Assembly: GCA_026387255.1 (NCBI GenBank) | Contig: JAPLMA010000038.1 | Span: 1 to 11,814 of the forward strand | Direction of reading: 5' to 3' | From: Candidatus Omnitrophota bacterium | GTDB lineage: Bacteria > Omnitrophota > Gorgyraeia > Gygaellales > Profunditerraquicolaceae | Length of the DNA: 11,814 nucleotides | In this document: positions 7,578 to 11,814 of the stretch, in pieces | Layout: each line of letters begins with the position of its first letter | How positions within the stretch are numbered: the stretch's first letter is position 1 | The notes under the pieces: generated by a model | What the model saw: the letters and a program-made list of their open reading frames with translations, nothing else | Databases searched by the model: none | Told to the model about the DNA's origin: nothing | Translations under genes and position numbers: made by a program

Positions 7578-8439
7578 ACTTACCTATAATTATGTTTAAA
7601 TCTTTTTTGGTTTTTACCGAAATAAGTTTTCTGTCAGTCATAATCGCATTTTTCAGCGCATGTTGACAACCACAATTTCTCTTCGCGGGGAGATTTTTTA
7701 TCAAACCGTGCAGAATCTTCTTGGCGTTATTAATATTTTTATGCAGATTATTAATCACCATCTCAACGGTTATTTTTTCAAAATCAGGATGCCAACAATC
7801 ATAATCAGTAATACAGGCAAGCGTAGCATAACAAATTTCTGCCTCACGGCAAAGCCTGGCTTCGGCCATATTGGTCATCCCGATTACATCCATACCCCAG
7901 CTGCGATAAAGATTAGATTCAGCCAAAGTTGAAAATTGCGGACCCTCCATATTTATATAGGTACCGCCCTTGTGCATCTTGATACGTAGATCTTTACTGG
8001 CCGTATATCCTGCGTCAAAAAGAACATCACTGAGCTGCGGGCATACCGGATGCGAAAAAGAGATATGCGCAACAATTCCTTTATCAAAAAAAGTTATTTT
8101 TCTTGCCTGATTTGTACGGTCAACATACTGATCTACTACCACAAAATCAAGCGGATGCATCTCTTCTTTTAAACTACCACAGGCAGTTACTGAAACAATC
8201 CGCTCAACTCCCATTTTCTTCATCGCAAAAATATTAGCACGATAATTTATTTCACTGGGAGATATACGGTGCCCTATTCCATGTCGCGGTAAAAATACTA
8301 TTTCTTTTCCGTACAATTCCCCGATCAATAATTTTTCAGAAGGCTTACCAAAAGGAGTATCTAATACTACGTCTTTTTTATGCGTCAACCCCTCAAGATC
8401 ATATAGCCCGCTTCCGCCAATAATTCCGATACGTGACAT
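7567..8439 (-). CDS. mtnP: S-methyl-5'-thioadenosine phosphorylase
   Basis: MtnP cleaves 5'-methylthioadenosine, a by-product of polyamine and related synthesis, with phosphate to adenine and 5-methylthioribose-1-phosphate for methionine salvage. The 290-residue protein has the phosphate loop GIIGGSGLY (5-13), RHGIGHRISPSEINYRANI (52-70), GGTYINMEGPQFSTLAES (158-175), MTNMAEARL (188-196) and TDYDCW (211-216), all typical of the MTAP branch rather than purine nucleoside phosphorylase. Near the C-terminus a CxC pair (C256, C258) resembles the CxC disulfide motif known from archaeal thermostable MTAP enzymes. The ATG (8437-8439) has AGGA seven bases upstream and a second AGGAG beyond it. It ends overlapping the ileS start by 11 bases, so the two are probably translated together. 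Confidence 0.94.
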   Translation of the reverse strand: MSRIGIIGGSGLYDLEGLTHKKDVVLDTPFGKPSEKLLIGELYGKEIVFLPRHGIGHRISPSEINYRANIFAMKKMGVERIVSVTACGSLKEEMHPLDFVVVDQYVDRTNQARKITFFDKGIVAHISFSHPVCPQLSDVLFDAGYTASKDLRIKMHKGGTYINMEGPQFSTLAESNLYRSWGMDVIGMTNMAEARLCREAEICYATLACITDYDCWHPDFEKITVEMVINNLHKNINNAKKILHGLIKNLPAKRNCGCQHALKNAIMTDRKLISVKTKKDLNIIIGKYVK

Positions 8440-8473
8440 AATTAATTCCTTTCTCCTGCGCTGATATTCGCTT

Positions 8474-9307
8474 TTACTTCTTTGATAATTCTTTAGAACG
8501 CAAAACTGCAGCTTTGGCTGCTTCGATTAGTGAACTTGTATTATGCAAAACTTCTAAGCCAGCCTGCGTAGTCCCACCCTTAGAAGCAATTTTCTCTTTT
8601 AAAGCTTCCGGGGTTATACCCGATGCTTGCACTATAGCTAAGGTGCCCGCAGTAGTTAATCCGGCAAATAATCTGGCCTCTTTCTTACTAAAACCTAAAT
8701 TTTCAGCCGCCAAAGATAATTCCGGAATAAAATGTTCCCGACTATAATTCTCCCACTCAGCCTTTGGCTTATCTTTAATCAAAGCGCACCAAAAACCAGG
8801 CCCGCTGCCGGCAATCGCCGTGGCCGCATCCATCATCTCTTCGGGGAAAATAAAAATCGTTCCTAAATATTTAAAAAGCCTCACGACAAACCTTAGATCT
8901 CCAGCAGTAGCAAACGCACCCTTACAGATAGAAGTAGTGCTGCGGCCTACTTTAACTGCCAAATTCGGCATTACCCTGATCACCCTCACCTGCCCTAAAA
9001 ACTTTTGAATATACTCAGTAGTAATCCCTGCAGCAATTGAAATAACTAATTGATCCTGCAGGTTACCCTTAATTTCCGTCATCACCGGTTCAAAATCCTG
9101 CGGCTTAACGGCTAAAATTATTGCCTGACTCTGTTTAAGCAACTGTGCAATATCGCTGGCTACCGTTACGCCACCTAGATCTTTGGTCTTGGCCGTATCT
9201 TTTTCAAATACACAAACCGCATATTTATACTTGATCCGTTCGCCAATTGCCTGGCCCATATTGCCGAATCCAATAATTCCGATTTTTTTTCTTAAAAAAT
9301 TAAACAT
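8474..9307 (-). CDS. proC: Pyrroline-5-carboxylate reductase
   Basis: ProC reduces 1-pyrroline-5-carboxylate to L-proline with NAD(P)H, the last step of proline synthesis. I choose the ATG at 9305-9307 (277 residues), whose ATGTTTAA overlaps the stop of yggS; a TTG nine bases upstream is also open but less likely. The Rossmann motif is IGIIGFGNMG (9-18). Further motifs are AVKPQ (66-70), VMPNLAVKVG (112-121), AGSGPGFW (166-173) and the catalytic-domain signature SKGGTTQAGLEVL (242-254). Between GSGP and the helix containing AAENLGF there are about 15-17 extra residues (KDKPKAEWENYSREH region) compared with the usual enzyme. Pairing of yggS with proC is also known in Pseudomonas. No clear ribosome site is seen, so translation is likely coupled to yggS. 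Confidence 0.95.
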   Translation of the reverse strand: MFNFLRKKIGIIGFGNMGQAIGERIKYKYAVCVFEKDTAKTKDLGGVTVASDIAQLLKQSQAIILAVKPQDFEPVMTEIKGNLQDQLVISIAAGITTEYIQKFLGQVRVIRVMPNLAVKVGRSTTSICKGAFATAGDLRFVVRLFKYLGTIFIFPEEMMDAATAIAGSGPGFWCALIKDKPKAEWENYSREHFIPELSLAAENLGFSKKEARLFAGLTTAGTLAIVQASGITPEALKEKIASKGGTTQAGLEVLHNTSSLIEAAKAAVLRSKELSKK

Positions 9308-9959
9308 TATTTTCAAATATTGCCCGGCCTACCCTAATTATATCCGCACCCTCTTCTATGGCCACTTCAAAATCACTAGACATACCCATCGAAAGCAGCC
9401 AACCAGAATTTAATTTATCACGCAATTGCCGTAGTTTAGAAAAATATGGCCGGGTTTCATCGGCATTATCTACCAGCGGAGCAATGGTCATTAATCCTTT
9501 AATTTTTACATTCTGGAATTCTGTAATTTCCTCGTAAACCTCAGCCAACATTTCTGGTTTAAATCCAAACTTTCTTAGCTCCGGAGAAGTTTTAACCTCC
9601 AAAAGAATATCCTGAATTTTATTCATTTTAAAAGCTTGCTGGTTAATATGGCGCGCTAAACTAACACTATCAACTGAGTGAATCAAATCAAATATTTCTA
9701 AAGCATCTCTTACTTTATTGGACTGCAAATGGCCAACCATATGCCACTTTATATCAGGAATTTGTTTATATTTTTCCAGTGCTTCCTGTACTCTATTTTC
9801 GCCAATATGCTTTAAACCCAAGCCCACTGCTTCTTGAATCTGGGAAACTGGCCTACCTTTAGTTACGCAAATAATGGTAATTTTATGAGGATTAACCTTT
9901 ACTCTTGCGCAAACACTAGCAATCCGCCCTCTGATTCTCTCTATATTCTCTTTAATCAT
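9300..9959 (-). CDS. yggS: YggS/PROSC-family pyridoxal-phosphate-binding protein
   Basis: This family binds PLP and helps keep vitamin B6 and amino-acid pools in balance; it has the alanine-racemase N-terminal barrel fold without known catalysis. The 219-residue protein shows the PLP lysine in CVTKGRP (K34), GENRVQE (53-59), WHMVGHLQSNK (72-82), HSVDS (94-98), GLMTIAP (155-161), LSMGMSSDFEVAI (189-201) and RVGRAIF (209-215). Length is normal. The ATG at 9957-9959 lacks a ribosome site; a TATAAT lies 14 bases upstream, so the transcript leader may be very short. In Firmicutes the homologue (ylmE) follows ftsZ in the division cluster; here it follows ftsA directly after a palindrome. Its stop overlaps the proC start. 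Confidence 0.95.
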   Translation of the reverse strand: MIKENIERIRGRIASVCARVKVNPHKITIICVTKGRPVSQIQEAVGLGLKHIGENRVQEALEKYKQIPDIKWHMVGHLQSNKVRDALEIFDLIHSVDSVSLARHINQQAFKMNKIQDILLEVKTSPELRKFGFKPEMLAEVYEEITEFQNVKIKGLMTIAPLVDNADETRPYFSKLRQLRDKLNSGWLLSMGMSSDFEVAIEEGADIIRVGRAIFENNV

Positions 9960-9973
9960 CGTTTAGATAATAT

Positions 9974-9979
9974 ATTATA
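9974..9979 (-). promoter_or_regulatory. Possible -10 element upstream of yggS
   Basis: The minus strand has a perfect TATAAT here, 14 bases before the yggS ATG. No good -35 is found at 16-18 bases; that region falls in the right arm of the palindrome as read on the minus strand. If real, transcripts would begin about 7-8 bases before the ATG, making yggS nearly leaderless. Confidence 0.35.
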
Positions 9980-9992
9980 CACAATAAAACAA

Positions 9993-10018
9993 TAGGTCAC
10001 AGGCATGCCTGTGACCTA
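9993..10018. repeat. Perfect 26-bp palindrome, copy 2 of a dispersed repeat
   Basis: A perfect inverted repeat of two 13-base arms centred at 10005/10006 with core AGGCATGCCT. It starts two bases after the ftsA stop on the minus strand and is followed by TTGTTTTATTG, a loose T-rich tract. It matches copy 1 at 742-771 apart from a paired C/G for A/T substitution and shorter outer arms. It may end the ftsQA transcript. It occupies the place where ftsZ would be expected. Confidence 0.85.
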
Positions 10019-10020
10019 CA

Positions 10021-11277
10021 TTAAAAATATTCCTGATAAACTTCCCTAAAACGATTAATTGTTTTAATGAACAGATTCTTGGCAGGTTTAACTAAAGCTA
10101 AATTTCCCACAGTATTATTCTCCAGGTCCTCGCAAATCATCCCCAGGCAGGTCAGATAAGTCAAATACTTTTGTCCAGATAAATCGCTATTCTCTTTAAC
10201 TAAAGAAGCAATCTGTGGATGATTAATCCGTCCGATCGACACCGGCATCCCGATCACGCTCTCCATCATCTCAATAAATCCGTCGGTCAATAAAGTCTTG
10301 CCGACCATCACAAAGTGGTCAATTTCATGGAGCGCTATTTTTGGCTCAACCGCCGCCTTAATCTGCGTACAAATTAAGCGGCTGGCATTAGTAGCCATGG
10401 CCGCTACATCGCGCTGTTTTATCGGTTTATAAAATTCATTTTTCTTAACTAAAATTTCCTTATCTTCCTGAATATTATTAACCTCGCCGATGATCCCATA
10501 AGAACGTTTAATATCCTCAGCCAACTCAAAATTAATTTTTAAACCATCCGAGAGTTGCTGCGTCATGCTATTGCCGCCACAAGGCAGAATTTGAATACTC
10601 TGCAGAAGTCCATCTTTAAAAATCAACAGTTCCGTCACATCGCTGCCACAATCGCAGAATACGCTTAGGCCACGCTTTTCTTGTATGCCAAATACCGCTT
10701 TACTAGTGGCTAGTGCCGAAAAAGAAAGGCTCCGGATCTCATATCCGGCCTGGCTAATCACTCGGCTTAAACTTTGCAAAGATGCCAGCCTGGCGCAAAC
10801 TAAATATAAGTCTACTTCCAATCTGTGGCTATATAAACCAAGAGGATTAATTACGTTACTTTTAGAATCAATGGAATAACTCGATGGAATTACATAAATT
10901 ATTTCATCATCTAAGCTAGAGCCAAGAATACGCGCCTGCTCATTGGCCAAGGCAATATCCGTGGAAGTAATCACTTTATTACCACGTTCGGCCAGAGGAA
11001 TAATTGCGTGGCTATGTTTAGTTGAGATGTCCTTGCCTGAAAAATTAGTATGGATAAATTTTATTTTTAATCCAGATTTAATTTTTAGGCTCTTGAGGAC
11101 TTTAGTCAGGCAGATGACCAGCTCAGTAGCATCTACAATCACCCCTTCTTTAACCCCGCGAGACGGTAAACAATCAAAGTAAATATTACTTATTTTATTC
11201 TTTCTGATCACCGCCAGTGCCACAGATATTTTATTTGAACCTATATCTATAGCGCAGATATAACTATTATTTAACAT
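10021..11277 (-). CDS. ftsA: Cell division protein FtsA (divergent)
   Basis: FtsA is the actin-like protein that tethers FtsZ filaments to the membrane and recruits later division proteins. The 418 residues match the usual length. CAIDIGSNKISVALA (8-22) is the phosphate-1 loop. The 1C domain follows, containing HRLEVDLYLV near 151-160. The phosphate-2 loop is at 209-216. PCGGNSMTQQLSDGL (232-246) is typical of FtsA. The last 18 or so residues (KNLFIKTINRFREVYQEYF) form an amphipathic helix like the FtsA membrane-targeting sequence. The ATP site is eroded: phosphate-2 reads DCGSDVTE instead of D-x-GGGTTD, and the adenosine motif reads VGKTLLTDG instead of a GG-containing form. The ATG overlaps the end of ftsQ by 11 bases with no nearby ribosome site, so it is translationally coupled. 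ftsZ does not follow. The family assignment rests on motifs and on linkage to ftsQ. Confidence 0.88.
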   Translation of the reverse strand: MLNNSYICAIDIGSNKISVALAVIRKNKISNIYFDCLPSRGVKEGVIVDATELVICLTKVLKSLKIKSGLKIKFIHTNFSGKDISTKHSHAIIPLAERGNKVITSTDIALANEQARILGSSLDDEIIYVIPSSYSIDSKSNVINPLGLYSHRLEVDLYLVCARLASLQSLSRVISQAGYEIRSLSFSALATSKAVFGIQEKRGLSVFCDCGSDVTELLIFKDGLLQSIQILPCGGNSMTQQLSDGLKINFELAEDIKRSYGIIGEVNNIQEDKEILVKKNEFYKPIKQRDVAAMATNASRLICTQIKAAVEPKIALHEIDHFVMVGKTLLTDGFIEMMESVIGMPVSIGRINHPQIASLVKENSDLSGQKYLTYLTCLGMICEDLENNTVGNLALVKPAKNLFIKTINRFREVYQEYF

Positions 11278-11814
11278 TGTTCAGTTTGATTAAAGGCTCC
11301 TTAAACCTAAGATCAATATACTTAATATTAGCCCATTCCTTGCGTTCCTGAATCACCAGCCCTCCTAAAATCATCATCTTTTGCCGAATATTATTTACTC
11401 CGGTGCGCACTTCGAAACCCCGCCACTCTGCGCCAGGAATCGCTAAAGCGTAATTGACAATTTGTCTGGGTAAAAGCATGAAAAACCCCGCACTCCCCGG
11501 GCTAGCTAAATCAATCTTCTTTAAACTAAACCCGGCAAAAGCTTTATTCGCCTTAAACTCATTAATCATACTCAACGCCAAACCAAGCTCTGAACGCTTA
11601 TAACTTATTCCCGGCTTAGGAGCAAATATCTTAGTTTCTAAACCATAAATTACAGGTAACCCCAGCTCCTCAATCGCTTGATCAGGTAAAAAAAGCACCC
11701 CCTGCTCATCAATGGCAAAATTTTTATAAAACCTAACCAGGGCAACCGGCTTACGTTTTAAAAAATCCACCACTACGCAATTAGGAAGAATTCTGGCAAA
11801 CCTGACCTTACGGC
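11267..11814 (-). CDS. ftsQ: Cell division protein FtsQ/DivIB (C-terminal part, cut by window edge)
   Basis: FtsQ is a bitopic membrane protein whose periplasmic POTRA and beta domains link early and late division proteins (FtsB/FtsL). The frame stays open to base 11814, giving 181 visible residues. The GTG at 11771-11773 is not a believable start because the POTRA end motif RILPNCVVVDFLKRKPVA spans it. Visible features are that motif, the IDEQGVLF strand, and a C-terminal YIDLRFKEPLI typical of FtsQ. The cytoplasmic tail, transmembrane helix and most of the POTRA domain lie outside the window. The TAA overlaps the ftsA start by 11 bases, the usual ftsQ-ftsA coupling. Confidence 0.88.
   Translation of the reverse strand, partial: RKVRFARILPNCVVVDFLKRKPVALVRFYKNFAIDEQGVLFLPDQAIEELGLPVIYGLETKIFAPKPGISYKRSELGLALSMINEFKANKAFAGFSLKKIDLASPGSAGFFMLLPRQIVNYALAIPGAEWRGFEVRTGVNNIRQKMMILGGLVIQERKEWANIKYIDLRFKEPLIKLNNVK

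Noticed and set aside
9308..9316. TTG start of proC
   Set aside because: The ATG nine bases later overlaps the yggS stop in the usual coupled manner and leaves a normal Rossmann N-terminus.
742..10018. CRISPR array or attachment-site pair formed by the two palindromes
   Set aside because: There are only two copies, 9 kb apart, with ordinary core genes between them and no integrase or regular spacing.
11771..11773. GTG as the start of ftsQ
   Set aside because: The frame is open to the window edge and the conserved RILPNCVVVDF motif crosses this codon, so the gene begins outside the window.

Overview
All genes in this window lie on the minus strand, so transcription runs from base 11814 toward base 1. 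The content is chromosomal housekeeping: cell division, envelope, translation and amino-acid metabolism. The sequence is moderately AT-rich, with short gaps, overlapping stop/start pairs and several GTG starts. The order ftsQ-ftsA-yggS-proC-mtnP-ileS-dksA/traR-lspA-rluD resembles the tail of the division/cell-wall (dcw) cluster known from Firmicutes (ftsA-ftsZ-ylmE...ileS-ylyA-lspA-ylyB). Here it is joined to aroA and mreB. I infer an uncultured, Gram-negative-like bacterium, possibly of the Omnitrophota/PVC neighbourhood. That placement is a low-confidence impression from gene order and protein style; no rRNA or marker phylogeny is available.

Layout in the direction of transcription: the C-terminal part of FtsQ (cut by the window edge) overlaps a full-length but divergent FtsA. 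ftsZ, usually next, is absent. A perfect 26-bp palindrome follows the ftsA stop instead. A second block begins with yggS (PLP-homeostasis protein), overlapping proC, then mtnP, which overlaps ileS, then a DksA/TraR-type zinc-finger gene one base later, then lspA. An extended -10 promoter precedes rluD. Another promoter precedes a coiled-coil protein gene whose stop overlaps the GTG start of aroA. A second copy of the palindrome follows aroA. A near-consensus sigma70 promoter (TTGACA, 17 bp, TAAAAT) then drives mreB, which runs off the left edge.

Functionally, FtsQ/FtsA (septation), MreB (elongation) and LspA (lipoprotein maturation) serve the envelope. IleS, the RluD-family enzyme and the DksA-like protein serve translation and its control. 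ProC/YggS, MtnP and AroA serve proline, methionine-salvage and aromatic pathways.

I did not find a clear new multi-gene system. The strongest anomaly is in ileS: the whole segment between the WFDSG region and KMSKS that normally carries the GSDQHRGWF motif is missing by a clean in-frame deletion of roughly 38-40 residues. Other points are the missing ftsZ beside an FtsA with eroded ATP-binding motifs, and the paired palindromes, which differ by a compensating base-pair change.
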